DNA of 64,000 bases from Adiantum capillus-veneris (Eukaryota; Streptophyta; Polypodiopsida; Polypodiales; Pteridaceae). Position numbers and translations under genes: made by a program. Of the stretch, positions 9,251-21,099 are shown one piece after another. Under the pieces are notes generated by a model. It made no database searches, was not told the origin of the DNA, and was given only the letters and a program-made list of their open reading frames with translations. Within the stretch, counting starts at the first letter, position 1. Each line of letters opens with the position of its first letter. The stretch is from positions 131,096,920 to 131,160,919 of the forward strand of contig CM043964.1 in assembly GCA_014529385.2 (NCBI GenBank), written 5' to 3'.

Positions 9251-12200
9251 CACAAGGGCAACCAGATGGGTCGTCCCAAAGACTGCGAGTTTGTGTATGT
9301 GTATGTGTGTGAGCTTACAGACAGACCATCCGGAAGATTCAACCTACCCTAAGACCATGGACATCAAAAGTAATGTAGGTTATGGTATGCATGATAGAAA
9401 AAGTGAATGTGAGAGTCAACATGTTGGCAAAAGTCGAGCAACACATAATGGTGGGAAGGTGATGCAACAATGCAAGGGAGGTCTGACAGCCGCAATCCAT
9501 CCAACATTGTGCTTCATGCAGACGACGAATAGCAAAGGTACACTCATATTTTGTGTTTTGATTTCCTCCATGTGATGTCAAAGTTCTTAGATTACATCGT
9601 GTATACAATAAAGCAATGAATTTATATCATTTTTGTTGAAAAGATTTCAGATGAAGGTGACAAGGACTTGTTATGCCCAACAAAGGGACACATGGACAAT
9701 ACAACAAGACATAGCAATGTGGAATGATACATGTCTTTATAAAACATCGATAATCAGTTCTTCCTTGTACAATTATGATATTTTTACAATAAAAAGTCCC
9801 TCCAACACCGAAGGAGAAACATAAGTCCCCCTTCAACATTGGAGGGGATACAAGTGGCGGGGGAAGGGCACATTCCTTACGGTATCTTTATAAATGTGGA
9901 GAACGGTGCCAGCTCCACACCATACATATGTATGGTTTTTTTTTTTTTTTGGCACAAGCATCGCAAATGCACAAAATGCATCTTGCTCCATTTTTATTAT
10001 AATGTGAATTTTTTTACATCCATACATCTTTTAATGCAAAACCTCATTTGTGATGCGAGGTCATAGAGCTTTTGGCGAAATCTTCGAGGAAAGATGTTGT
10101 GGAGCCTTCATCAAAATCTATGCCATGCGGTAAGATCCACACTACTATCACTTTTTTACTTCTTACCATATACATAGTGAAGCAATCAAAGCAAACTAGT
10201 TATGACATAAAATACAAAGTGTTTTTATAAAAAAAGGGTTTTTTTATGGTCATAACTGTCTGTTTGGACATGGAAAAAAACTTTTTGCTTCCATAATATT
10301 TTTAATACTCTACATATAGAGTAAAATAAAGCATAATTTTCAATAAAATGTTGCATAAATAGACGTAACCCCTGAGAAAATCATTAACCTTACATCAATG
10401 TAGCTTTTTAAGAGTTGTTTTTAAGTCTAGATTATTTGTGCTAATAGGTTTTTTTAATAAACTCTGCTAGACGCTACGTTGCAAATAATTTTCTTTAGTG
10501 ATGGGAGGGATAGGAACTTTCCTTATCCTATACTTTGCTATACTATGAGTGGTAAAACATTTACTTTAATTCTGAAGTGCTTTAAGATTCCTCTCTTTCA
10601 CATTTTAATCGATCTAGAGAATATTATCCTTGTTGACATAAGCAAACAATGCTCTAGACAGAAATTTGAACAGTTATGAATACTTATATAAAGGGGACAT
10701 GGATGACATCTATCAGGTGTGTTCTATACCTATATTCCATGACTAAACAAAAGTATTGATGATTTTTTTGTTTACAGGATGGCTGCAGGTAAGGATTTCG
10801 ACTTCTTTTATCTTTGGATTCAAGTACTGTTCGATCAACATTGGGCAAGGAGATTTCTTCTACTGATGTTACTTCATTTTTATATCGTAGATGTAATAAA
10901 ATATCAAATTCCATTTCAAATGTACATGTTTTTTTTGGGTAAAAAATATGTATGTAATCACTTTTATTAAATCTCTATCATATCTCTTTTGGAATATACT
11001 GTTGAAATTGTGAATAAAGTATATAGATTAATACTCCAACACACACCTCTTTTGAAAGTCACTTCATTGTAACCATCCTTGACACATTATTACACATAGA
11101 TGAAGCATTGCACATTAGAAAATACGCACATTCTACACTACAACATTTTAGGCACTAAAGATTACAACAATTTGGGCATTGTGGGAATATGTTGTGTAAC
11201 AATACATTTTTAATACCCCCATATCTTGCTATCTATAATTCAATGCGATAGGCCGAATGGTTTGAGCTACTAGTATTCCCAAAGCTAAAAAAACAAAACT
11301 AATGCTCATGCCTTTGCCAATGTGAGGCCAAAAATTGCAACCAAACTTATCTTTCAATTTACAAGTTGACTTCAATCTACAAGTTGAAAGCTGGAATCTA
11401 GTGAGTATTCAATGATAAAAAGCAAAAAAAAGATCTAGGCGGTGTCCTATTTAAGGCGATGGTCACATGCTGCATAGCTACCTATAACTTTGACAATAAG
11501 TATGCCTGACTCGTGGTCACATGAAGCATTGGACATGACATACTGGAACTAAGCCCAACTTATTGGAACTATGCCGATTTTGGCATAGTTGCACAAATAT
11601 GCAAGGAACACCCTTAAATGTTTGGCACCTTTCAACGACACCCTTCTATGTATGTTTGGCACCTTTCGGTGGATATATCAACTACTTTTATCTTCATAAG
11701 AATGCGGTAGCAGCTTTGACTCGCTTTCATGGGCTCAGTGCCATTGCATTCTCTTTCTCTCAGTTCTCTCCATGGCATTACTAGGTGTTGTCGTTTTCCC
11801 TAGCAATGTGGTGCCAAGTGACTAAGACAAAGGTGTTACATGGTTGCCTCAATTGCCTTTACTTATCCATTGCTGATAACTAGCTCATACTGACTCTGCT
11901 CTAGGATTATTCACTTATCATCAAGATTCCTCTTACTTCCAACTGAAAATTTTCCCCCAACCTTAGGATGGATTGTTCATTTATCTCTCACTCATTTGAT
12001 TTACTAAAGTGTCATTTAGAGGAATCGAACTTAGATTTGGTAGGCTACAACAACCAATGACGATTGCTCAAGACCACTCCCACTTCATGAAATTTTGTGA
12101 TAACTCTCACTATAAAAAAAAGTAGCTACATAGCCTGCCATTGAAACGAGTGCCGTAATCTCCTCTACCAGACAACATACTCAACTAACACAGCTTGATA

Positions 12201-13046
12201 GTGTCATCTGATGTGAGCAATACATAGACACTCTATGTATCAACAAGTAGTACATAGACTGTCCTTTGTTGTCCAACAATTGCAATATCCTCTAGATTGC
12301 ATATTGTTCCAATGCTACTCAAAGTGCATTCACAAGCACTACTTGGCAGGTTCGCTACAATAAAGGCCGATTTTGTAAGAAACTTCAAGAGGAGAATCAA
12401 CAGATTCTCCTCTTCCTTTCCTTTTTAAAAATCATATGTGACGATTCATTCTCCTATTGCTTTCTTTTTAAAAGTCGTAAAAGATTCTTTCCTATTTTCT
12501 TTTTTCCTCCACTAGCTCGGTCCTTGTTTAATTCATTAGTTTACAAGATTGCTCCCACTTGAAGCTTATCTCTCACCTTCCAACTTGAGATTCCTACCCA
12601 TTAAAAATGGGACTCAAGATTTGAACTCAGACTCGCTAGTAAAATGATTTTAATGAAGATTCCGTAACCAGTCGAGCACACATGCGACATTGCACAAACA
12701 ACCATCCACTCATGTATAAAAAAAAGCCGGTTTGACCCCGCCTGCCTGCCATCGACGCCGGGTGCCACCTGGCACCCTCATGGCCTTCGGCTTCGCTTGA
12801 TTGCTGTTGTCGCCTGGTGACGATTTTCATGCCTTGCCTTGCCTCCCCCGTCGGTCACCATTTTCTGCCATCACCCGGTGCCATTTTCCTACCTTGCCTC
12901 CCTGTCGATCACCATTTGCCTGCGAGCCCGCTCTGCGGCACCCCTTCCCGTTCCTTTTTGTTTGCGAGAGGGGATCTTCCTCTTCTCACTTATAAAGCGT
13001 CTGACTACAGTCTACGCCCTTTTATTTGCCTTTATATTGTAAATTC
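9251..13046. other. No recognisable gene; AT-rich then GC-rich tail
   Basis: I find no coding region, RNA gene or repeat ends that I can name. Open frames are short and have no family resemblance. Local features are a T15 run near 9938, an A/T-rich stretch to about 12.6 kb, and a GC-rich, CT-rich segment (12.7-13.04 kb) that precedes two MITEs and the CBL gene. Open frames over 12801-13050 look like low-complexity Pro/Ser/Leu translations. Confidence 0.5.
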
Positions 13047-13049
13047 TTA

Positions 13050-13396
13050 GGCCCCTGTCACACTGGGCCGCCTGTCCAGCCTGAATTTTTGGAGGTGGGC
13101 ACCCAATTGGTGTCACACTGAGTTATATTTTAAAAGTTGGATCCTTTCCTCAGCCAACACCCGTAGGCCAGGTGTTTGACCATCCGGCGTTCGCGCTGAC
13201 GTTCAAAGTTCAAGACCTACAACGTGCGTTTGCACCCTACTTTTTAAGAGATGGCCACTACTTTGAGAAGTTGGCCTGGCTAGTGAGGCCAGCCATCTGA
13301 CAAACGTTTTGAGCCCAAATCCACTTTTTGGCGGACGAATGAGGCGGCGCCACATCTGCTTGTCCGCACTTTGGGTGCCCTAGTGTGACAGGGGCC
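13050..13396. mobile_element. PIF/Harbinger-type MITE, copy 1
   Basis: A 347-bp element with terminal inverted repeats GGCCCCTGTCACACT (left) and AGTGTGACAGGGGCC (right). It is flanked by TTA at 13047-13049 and 13397-13399. A 3-bp TTA or TAA target duplication with GC-rich TIRs is typical of PIF/Harbinger. It has no coding capacity, so it is non-autonomous. Confidence 0.8.
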
Positions 13397-13399
13397 TTA

Positions 13400-13745
13400 G
13401 GCCCCTGTCAGACTGGGGCATCCGCCCCTCTCAATTTTCTTGGTGGCCAGCCCCTCTCATGTCACACACAATTTCAAAGAAGTAGCGGCCCGTCTGCAGC
13501 AACAAACCAATGCTCACCAAATGCGGAAACGGCCGCACTGCACGCTGACGACGAGAGCTCAGGGCCTGTCATCTGCTCCCCCGCGTCGCCTTTTGCAGAT
13601 GGCCATGGAGTGCAAGAAGTTGGCCGAGGGGTGATGCCCGCCCACCTGACAAGGCCTCCGGCCCAAGTTCCCCTTTTCGCAGAGCCAATAGCTGCTCGCC
13701 ACCTCGGAGTGGCCACCTCTTGCTCGTCCCAGTGTGACAGGGGCC
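13400..13745. mobile_element. PIF/Harbinger-type MITE, copy 2
   Basis: A 346-bp element with TIRs GGCCCCTGTCAGACT (left, one change) and AGTGTGACAGGGGCC (right), flanked by TTA at 13397-13399 and 13746-13748. Interior landmarks (CATCTGACAA / CACCTGACAA, GAGCCCAAAT / GGCCCAAGTT) align with copy 1, so both belong to one diverged family. The two copies share the middle TTA. Confidence 0.8.
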
Positions 13746-13748
13746 TTA

Positions 13749-14415
13749 TTGTCTGGACAATCGATCATTCAAAACGTCGACTGCGCGGTTATCGAATTAT
13801 GTTTTTAATCGCCTGCTTTTCGTACTGATCCATGTTACCTGCTTTCGCTCTCTCCCGTCATTGTTTTAAGCGCTTACGCTCTAACACGCAGGTGTGTTTC
13901 TTCTTCCTAGACCCTTCGCATATGCTGTAAGTCTGCGTCCGTGCGTGTACGCTCGATTTTCTTTCATTCTTGCGAGAAGTCTGCAGATTATCTGTAGTCT
14001 TCACCGCGCTTAGTTCAAGATTCTCTAGGGATTGATTGTAGTTTGAAAAGGCGTGTCTTGCCAGACAGAGAACCCACTGCTCAGGGATGCGCAACTTGTC
14101 ATCTTGTTTGCTTGATGATGACCACCGTTTTAATGCTTAATTCCTTTTAAAGCGCTGGAGGGGAGGGATTTGTGCAGGGCATGGGTGGATGCACTAATGA
14201 TGGTCAAGTCAGACTCTTTGGGGGGACCTTCGATTGCACAGTCGAAGAGTCCCTTTATCTCTTCTTCATCGTCACGTCTGCATACCCAATGGTACCATTT
14301 GTCTATTTTTTAGTTCTCATTAAGGTTTCTGTTTTATGTGCTGGCAAATCTACGTTCACAAGTAGCAGTTTGCAGAATATTGCAGGGCTGTTTCTTTGTT
14401 TTTTCCTTTTATTCG
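13749..14415 (+). promoter_or_regulatory. Putative promoter and 5'UTR region of the CBL gene
   Basis: This stretch lies between the MITEs and the first good splice donor. It is pyrimidine-rich with an unremarkable open frame (14172-14432) that I regard as chance. A strong plant-type donor G|GTAAGTAT occurs at 14416, so the upstream sequence may contain a non-coding first exon. The transcription start cannot be placed from sequence alone. Confidence 0.35.
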
Positions 14416-15032
14416 GTAAGTATGCTGTCTAGAAAATTGAAAAGAATGATGTTTTGGATTAATGACTATGGAATGCCAGAAATATCTTGGATTATTGCTT
14501 TCACTTTGTAGATGCTCGTAGTAACTACAGTAAGCTGCTATGGGTGCGAACTTCAGCCTCTACACTTACATATCTTTCAAAATATTTACAGCAGATTGCT
14601 TCAAAGATATTATAATTCTTAGCCTCTATAGTAAGCTCCGATTTGAGAAAAGTCAGCTAGCTAGACTGGCTGTGGTCTGACCTTTAAAAAAAAAAGTGAA
14701 GTAACATTCTGCTATGCACATATTAAATTTTTTAGTCATCTTTTAGCTCCAAGATATAGATGTAAAGTAGGGTATTAGCTGTTGCTTGACCTTCAATAAG
14801 GTGATGTTTGGGGAGAGTTTGTTAGTCGAGGAGTAGCAACAGTGGATTACAAACTTAATTGTTTAAATACCTCGTATGTCTTATTAGGGTTATGAGAGAG
14901 GGCATGGTACATATGCATATACAATTATCACATTGTTTGCTATTATATTCCCGCCATTTACTGTTTCTTTTCTATAAATATTCAAATATATGTGTAAGCA
15001 AACAGAAGTAATCGTATGTTCTTTCCTTGCAG
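14416..15032 (+). other. Putative 5'UTR intron of the CBL gene
   Basis: Donor GTAAGTAT at 14416 and acceptor TTCTTTCCTTGCAG ending at 15032 are both close to consensus. The acceptor leaves 70 bp of leader before the ATG at 15103. A 5'UTR intron upstream of the first coding exon is plausible for this family but is not proven here. Confidence 0.45.
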
Positions 15033-15102
15033 CCGCAAAGGGTGGAAAAGTTTTTGGTCATACTGGTATGCGGCAGTATTGGACTATGCTGTTTCAATCT
15101 TT

Positions 15103-15181
15103 ATGGGATGTTTTGGTTCAAAATGCTTGAAAGAGCCTCCAGGTTATGAAAACCCTGCTATTCTTGCTGCAGAAACAGCAT
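15103..15181 (+). CDS. CBL: Calcineurin B-like protein, coding exon 1
   Basis: CBL proteins are EF-hand calcium sensors that bind and recruit CIPK kinases. This exon encodes MGCFGSKCLKEPPGY, then ENPAILAAETA, followed by the first base of a Phe codon (phase 1). Gly2 and Cys3 form the MGCxxS/T N-myristoylation and S-acylation signal of the CBL1/CBL9 type, which predicts plasma-membrane attachment. In the known family the exon is followed by [13 protein letters not shown], and exactly that sequence is found at 55589. The donor is T|GTAAGC at 15182. An in-frame ATG upstream (15016) lies before the splice acceptor and is not used in this model. No stop or frame damage is seen. Confidence 0.9.
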
Positions 15182-15573
15182 GTAAGCAACTTGAATGGTG
15201 CCTGTTATTGAGTGGTAGTGCTTGTGTCAAGATTGTATGTTTTGCAGACAAGCCATTTACAGATTTATCTGTATGTGAACCTTGTTACATCTTATCTGGT
15301 CACTTGAAACTCCAAATTTTTACGTGTTCCAAGTTAAACATGCTTCTATTGTGGGGAATTGTGCATAAGCTTTCTTTGATGATTGGGACCTTGAAGTAGA
15401 ATTTGTTGCTTTCTTGTTCACAAATTTTCATAATTGTGGAATGCCAAAGTTACCTTGAATAATATTAAGCTTGAATAGAAACATCCCTCTTCCCTCTCTT
15501 CTTTACACTCACTACATCGCTTTACACACATTCTTGATTTCTTGGGCTCTCATTTTTTGATTTTCTTGGTCCA

Positions 15574-16900
15574 CATGGAGAGATTAGAATTGGAGCTTAA
15601 CATTAACCATGCAATAAAAAGGCAGACAATCCTGTGATTGTGGTTAATCGACAACCCACAAACAAGATCAAGAAGCTAGAGGCAGAATGCATTGCATTGA
15701 AGTCATGGGTGAAGAATCAAGATGAAGTGTTTACAAAGCTCAAAGCTCCAAGCCCGAGTTAGAAGAAGTGCAAAAGATCCAAGATTTGAGGAGGGAGAAA
15801 TCTGACCCAACATTATGGAAGAGGTAAAGAGAACTAAAGAAGACATGCAAAATCTACAAGCTAATAAGGAAGAGCTCACAAAGGCAATAACCGAGAGTCT
15901 AAAGGCAACAAGAGATGGCTGGATAGAAGTAGTGAAGAAGAACCTCTGTAAAGGACCTTGGATCATTGCATGGTGGAGCTCGGAGAGGCAAGGTTGGAGA
16001 TCGAGGACAACGCTCCGATCACAGCGGAGTTGTTGGGTGACATGGTCAATGGCGAGGGCATAGGAGCGAGCAAGGCAGCAGCATTGGGTGCGATGCAGGA
16101 CAAAATTGGAGGGGCTACTGGCGACATCTTGAATGGAAGAGGAGAGCTCCTGCAGGGAAACACAGAGGGGACACGTTCCATCAAGGGCACGCTCTCAATC
16201 CAGCTAGGTGATAGAAGCAACCCAAAAGGAGCTACAATTAGTGCAGACCACGATTGAAGAGGAGAAGGACATGCTCGTTGGCTCATCATATGAGTTATGG
16301 GGATTGTAGAGTGGGGCCGATTTCACTTGAGAATGATGGGAGAATGCTATTTTTTGAAGCTTGGGTATGCAGCGTGCACAAGAATGTCCCTCTCCTTTTG
16401 CCAAAGCTTAGAGGGCGGGACGAGATGCTACAAAAAGGAGGGCATTCATACTCCATCCAATTTAGGGATGAGGAGGCATGTTACGTTCATGAGGAAGAGA
16501 GTTATCCTTTGCGGTTGGGAGGAAGCTTTGATTTTTCTTGATGATGTCTTGACTCCTCACACGGATTAGAAAGAACATCGGAGAGCATGCATGCAAAGAG
16601 TACTACAAGCCACAAGGAAGGGGAAGAAGGTCTTTTACAGAGATGGCTCATTGATGGTCTGTTGGCAGAGAGAGTCACATGAAAATGCGTTTTACCCCTC
16701 CAAACAAAATGAAACATGAAATGCTCGAAAGGTACTTGAAACAAGGGAACAAAATGCGTTTTCTAGGTTCAAAAAAATAAATTCAGCCATTTAGTGTGTG
16801 ATGTGCAACATATTTTACCACCTGTGTGATTGTGTATGTAGGATTTCGCCAGCTACCACACTCCTAAATATTATGTTTCCCATAGCCTCTATAAACATAT
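15574..16900 (+). pseudogene. LINE 5' region: coiled-coil ORF1-like remnant and ORF2 start
   Basis: From 15574 broken frames read MERLELELNI, KIKKLEAECIALKSWVKNQD and EEVKRTKEDMQNLQANKEEL, a charged coiled-coil-like sequence. Near 16595 ATRKGKKVFYRDGSLMV resembles QATRERGKIAFYRDGRVVI of the LINE fragment at 56.65 kb. I infer that these are the ORF1-like part and ORF2 leader of one + strand LINE, disrupted by stops and shifts. ORF1 is not matched to a named family. Confidence 0.45.
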
Positions 16901-17236
16901 GTGTTTCGTCTTGGCATTTTTGAAACGGAATGCCTGGAAACAACGAAACAACTAAATACCCAAAACGTTTCTTGTTACACCATCAGCAAATTTGTTGTAT
17001 ATGGCCTTGGGACACATGTTAGCCCACCTATGGAGATACACATTGCAGTTCACAATTGCAATGGTTCACGATGGATGACTAGAGTATGTGATGCAGGAGA
17101 GAGGATGGAGTGGTATCAATGAGCGGTCAACCATAAGATGACCACGAGAGGGCACCTTGAGAGGCTAGAGGGAGTCGTAGCTCACGACTCAAAGCTCAGA
17201 ACATGTTTTTTAGCTTGCTTCCTAAAACAGAATGGT
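16901..17236 (+). pseudogene. LINE endonuclease N-terminal fragment
   Basis: The frame reads PPMEIHIAVHNCNGSRWMTR. It is equivalent to KIKIAVWNCNGSM at 56.76 kb, the first beta strand of an APE-type endonuclease (WN-NG). A stop follows in the frame at 17120. The fragment is cut at ATGGT (17232-17236) by the solo LTR and resumes at 18471. Confidence 0.55.
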
Positions 17237-18055
17237 TGTAAGGTGCAGCGGAAGTGAATGTTGAACTTTGCTCAAGATGAGTGCTCCGAACTGTGCTCAA
17301 GGGTTCCTTTTACTTACGGAAGGGAGAGCCTTCCGTTCCTTTAGTGAGAGAGTGCAAATGATCACAAACAAAGTGGTGAACACTGTGAATGAAGGTGCAT
17401 GAGACTGAGAGATAAAGAGAGAAGAATACGACATCAGAATGTTGTCAAACCCTCCTCCGAAGGCCCCACTCTCTATGGCGAGAGCGGTCTACTATTGATT
17501 GCACAAATCTCTACAATGCTTTGGACTTGCCGACGATGTAGACGACGATGAGGACGACGACGAAACGGACTGAAATCTGAAAACGCTAATGGCTGAAATC
17601 TGCAAATCTTGTATCTGCTTTTTGACTCTATGTCGGTGACGATGTCGACGACGACAATGCGACGACGACTCGCTGAAAATGCAGATGCTGAAATCTGCGT
17701 TTTCCGGGCTGAAACTGCAAACTACGTTGGATCTGACCATGCGGCAAGGATCTGCTGCGGGAAGGTGAGATCTGCGGGGTTCGGGACTTGTTTTGCGGAG
17801 TCTTGATGCTGAAAACTGAAAACGCTGGTCTATATGCTGAATCTGTTGCGGTAGATCTGCAAAACGCCAAGGGCTGATCTACAAACCAAAAACGCTAGGG
17901 CTGAAAACTGTTCTGCTGCGGGGAATTTGCTAACGCTAGGGCTGTTCTGTGGTCTTGTTGTCGCCAGGCTGCTGTAGTGAAAAAACGTGGGGCTGATCTT
18001 GGTCTTGGTGCAAAAATGCTAGGCTTGCAGCTGGTGCAAAAAACGCTAGGTTTGC

Positions 18056-18096
<41 letters not shown>

Positions 18097-18470
18097 TCCT
18101 GCTGAGAAGTTGCCTATTGAACCGAAGTTCCTGTTGCCTCTTCTGCAAGAAAGTGCTAGCGCTAGGGTTTCTTATATACTTCCTTGCAAAATTGCCCTAC
18201 CTAGTTCCCAACAAAAGTCACTTAAAAATAATAAGTGAAAAATGTCAAAAATAGGGAAAATAGGTCTATGCACTGTAAAAATGCTCATGATGGGTTCTGA
18301 TGGTCATGCTGTGTGCAACTAGAGGATATGCATCTACTCTAAGTGTCTGGACATGCACGTACTGCGAACAAACTCACAAAAGTGCCAGATCACTTCCTAA
18401 TCTAACTGAACTGAACCCATGTCATAAAGTAGCTTGTCCACGTACACATAGGGTTAGATGTGACGTGACA
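17237..18470 (-). mobile_element. Solo LTR of gypsy LTR family A (1,234 bp)
   Basis: The + strand begins TGTAAGGTGCAGCGG and ends GTGACGTGACA. Read on the minus strand it is TGTCACGTCACATC...CCTTACA. It is flanked by the 5-bp target duplication ATGGT (17232-17236 and 18471-18475). The minus-strand sequence matches the LTRs at 32982, 34106, 43570 and 29171 (AACCCTTGAGCAC, CCTTTCGTAAGTAAAAGG, CACCTTACA). No internal region, PBS or second LTR adjoins it, so it is a solo LTR left by LTR-LTR recombination. It contains a G37 run. Confidence 0.85.
18058..18094. repeat. Poly-G run (37 G)
   Basis: A homopolymer inside the solo LTR. Its length is unreliable in most assemblies. Confidence 0.9.
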
Positions 18471-18905
18471 ATGGTATACATAGGCTTATTTTACTTCTCA
18501 CGATCGGGATGGCCATATGGGACTAGAGAGGAGGATATGGGGCCACCATATGCAATGCCTATCTAAGGAGATCATGTATATTCCACCCTAGACGTGGTCT
18601 AAGGGTCTTGCTTATGTGTGAGTTCAATGTCCATACACCAAGCAGACAATGTGAGATATATGATTGTGTGGATAGTGAAGGCAGAGGATGTGTGGCTGCG
18701 CACACAATTGAGAGTTTAGTGTGGGATGGAGGTAATTATGGAGACCACTTAGTGGAGTTGAGAGCATGCCACTGTCTCGTTGTATATAATGAGATGGCAA
18801 AATGACAAGGACGAGAGGATTGACATGCTTCCCACATGGAGGACAAAAGGTGTAGCGGTAGACTATGTAATTTGGTCACTAGAGGCCATAGGCTTGGTCA
18901 CATCT
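18471..18905 (+). pseudogene. LINE endonuclease fragment (continues 17236)
   Basis: Broken frames read CEFNVHTPSRQCEIYD, YGDHLVELRACHCLVVYNEM, then TCFPHGG and AVDYVIWSLEA. The equivalents in the intact LINE at 63.7-63.95 kb are GDFNGRTQSRQSEIYD, YGRHLLELGSRHHLVIYNGM and FTCFPH...STVDYLLGS. It is the C-terminal part of an APE-type endonuclease, dead by stops, and ends abruptly against a minus-strand gypsy near 18905. Confidence 0.7.
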
Positions 18906-19190
18906 TTGACTGTCTCCCCACGTTCTATTGAATCCGACCATACATATTGACAATCTCCCTCGCAGGCGCACAAAAACAATACGTGCCCCTACGACACAGA
19001 CTTCGTATCCCGCCATCTTCTTCACCCCTGATCTTTTGTACATTTGAATTTCTCGAGATTCAGAGTATGAGACTCGATACGAAGCTCGTATAGACGGAGC
19101 ACTACCAGGAATTATATCAATCGGATGATGTATTGGTCTACGAGGAGGTAAGGTGCTCGGGAAATCATCAGGAAAAAGATCCAAGTATGG
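18906..19190 (-). pseudogene. Gypsy D: start of reverse transcriptase (truncated)
   Basis: The minus frame reads DLFPDDFPSTLPPRRPIHHP and IDIIPGSAPSIRASYRVSYS, the conserved entry to the RT domain of Ty3/gypsy (FPD-LP-GLPP-R--DH-IDL-PG--P--R--YR). It breaks off after about 50 residues where the LINE fragment begins. It belongs with the protease at 19494 and the gag at 20345. Confidence 0.75.
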
Positions 19191-19493
19191 TTTCTAGAAA
19201 GGTTGCTCAAGATAAGCTGTTGGCTTTGGTGATGGTTTGGATTGGAGTGTATCAGGTGTGGCGTCATTGGTGCTACGTATCATTAAAAGTGCTGTGAAGA
19301 TATCGGGTTTTCGTACCATCCGCTTAACTTACAGTGCAGAAACAACAGCTACCGGCTGTACTTGGAATAAGCCATCCTAAGTAATAATCTGATCATCCTT
19401 ACAAAGGGTTATGGTGTCCTCGGAAACTGATAAGAGAATCATATTGATATAACCAACATTGGCCAAGAATCATATCGTAAGTGGATAATGGCA

Positions 19494-20060
19494 TTACTTC
19501 GAAAGAAGGCTGTCTTGATAATCTTGGACGTCAAAGGGCAATTGCTGAACAATTGTGTTACACGTTAAAAATGAACCATCTGCTAACTCAACATCGTATG
19601 GTTGAGTACTCTGAACAATAGGCAATTGTAGTCGATGCACAATGTTGGTGCTCACAAATTTATTGGAACATCCGCTATCGACCAAAATGTTAATTGGTTT
19701 GCCATTAATGAAGCCAAGCAGACTTAAGACTTGATTGGACAAGGTGTCTGGTACTGGCTTAGCATTATTGACATTTTTCATAAGAAATGTAGCCACCTTT
19801 GAAACGCGTATTGTATTAACTATACGCTTACCTTTGTCTTGCTGTGAAGTAGCAGATTGCTCAGGATTGAAAGGTAACATTGAAGGTGTCTCTGCATTAG
19901 CGTTTCGTCTCAGATTAGACGGTTGAGGTTGCTTATCACATTAGAACCATCGATGTGGTCCACTACAAAGTGTGCATAATCCATCTTTGGATGGATGTGA
20001 ACTCGACTGTTGTGGAGGAGGGCCAGAAGTTGAAGCTTGATTGCCATACGAACGTCTGTC
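19494..20060 (-). pseudogene. Gypsy D: gag zinc knuckle and aspartic protease
   Basis: On the minus strand, DGLCTLCSGPHRWF and a stop (near 19945) look like a gag zinc knuckle, C-x2-C-x4-H, whose last part is lost. The frame then continues ETPSMLPFNPEQ, and from 19880 to 19494 encodes a retropepsin: GFINGKPINILVDSGCSNKF with the catalytic D-S-G triad, followed by PYDVELADGSFLTC. The element is broken by the stop and by loss of most of pol. Confidence 0.75.
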
Positions 20061-20344
20061 CTGATAAGAATTTTGCTGAAAAGATTGTCGGCCTCAGCGA
20101 CGTCGATTGAAATTAGACCGATCATTTTGAAAATTTGGTTAACCATTCTGCGCTCTAGGACTCCAAACAGTAGACAGTGACAAGGAACTAGCAGTTGATT
20201 GGGACTGCGAAACATTAGAATCACTGTGTGATCGGCTGCCTGAATAAGAGATCTCACGTTGTTTTCGAAAAGAGGCACGGGATTCGCAACCATGTGGGCG
20301 ATCACCGGCTCGACCAAGCGGAAAGTTGTCTCTACGAAAGTCTC

Positions 20345-21099
20345 CTAGCCGTTCCCATAAGTGATGGCATCTTCAACAGTAGGGGGGTTAGCCTTATGTA
20401 CATCGTCTTGCAAGGTGGGCTCAACAAGTTCATCGACGAAAAAATGTGATTTATCACTGGGACTAAGTGTCATTACCTCTAAGTTCAATCGTTGGAACTG
20501 AGATACATAAGCAGCCACAGAGCTTGTTTGCTTTAAGTGGAGCTGCACAGAGCGTGCATGAAAGTCGGCACTTGCTGGCACGAAGGCTTTGCACAATGCA
20601 CGCTTAAATTTTGCCCACATCGGCGTTTGTTTGCCTAAGGTCACCCTATTTTGCCACCAGAGGAAGGCAATGTCTTTAAGGAGACTAGTAGCTAAAGCTA
20701 CTTTTTTCTGTTTCGATATGTCCAAATTATTGAAATAAGTGTCCATTTTAAACGTCCACTGGTCAACCGTTCGCTTATTGCGGCGGCCATCATAAGGCTC
20801 CGAGGGTTTATTGTCTACTTTCTTTTTATTACTTTCTATGATTAAGCGAAATAGATATTTTAGTTCATAACCTCATCAAGTGGATCTGGCATTGGTTGAT
20901 CTTCGCCGCACACGGATGAAGCAGAACTCGAATCTTGCTTAGATGTTGGTTGCGTAAGGGCTTTGACTTCATCTGATAAAGACTGGAGCATGGATTTGAA
21001 TTGGGCTTGACGTGAAGCTCGGGCCGCAAATTGTTGCTGAATGGCGGCCAACTGGGCGGTGCCATCCACCTGTCCCTGCTTTGTCCCTATAACCGACAT
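20345..21099 (-). pseudogene. Gypsy D: gag
   Basis: Two minus-strand pieces. 21099-20860 starts MSVIGTKQGQVDGTAQLAAI with a coiled-coil-like QQQFAARASRQAQFKSMLQS. 20746-20345 is a retrotransposon Gag core: DTYFNNLDISKQKKVALATS, LLKDIAFLWWQNRV, MWAKFKRALCKAFVPASADF, SVAAYVSQFQRLNLEV. A short region (20747-20859) between them is out of frame. Gag forms the virus-like particle in these elements. Confidence 0.75.

Noticed and set aside
10779-10970. Possible tiny exon: acceptor TTGTTTACAG, ATGGCTGCAG, donor GTAAGG
   Set aside because: Both splice sites look good, but only 12 bp lie between them and no neighbouring exon with recognisable protein was found.
12801-13050. Overlapping Pro/Ser/Leu-rich frames, possible small secreted protein
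   Set aside because: Three frames are open at once in a C-rich segment, which is expected by composition; no signal peptide pattern or homology is visible.
13385-13828. 147-codon open frame
   Set aside because: It lies almost entirely within MITE copy 2 and its right flank; the reading frame is incidental.
14172-14432. 86-codon frame with hydrophobic stretches upstream of CBL
   Set aside because: It runs through a strong splice donor and a T-rich segment; more probably 5'UTR or promoter sequence.
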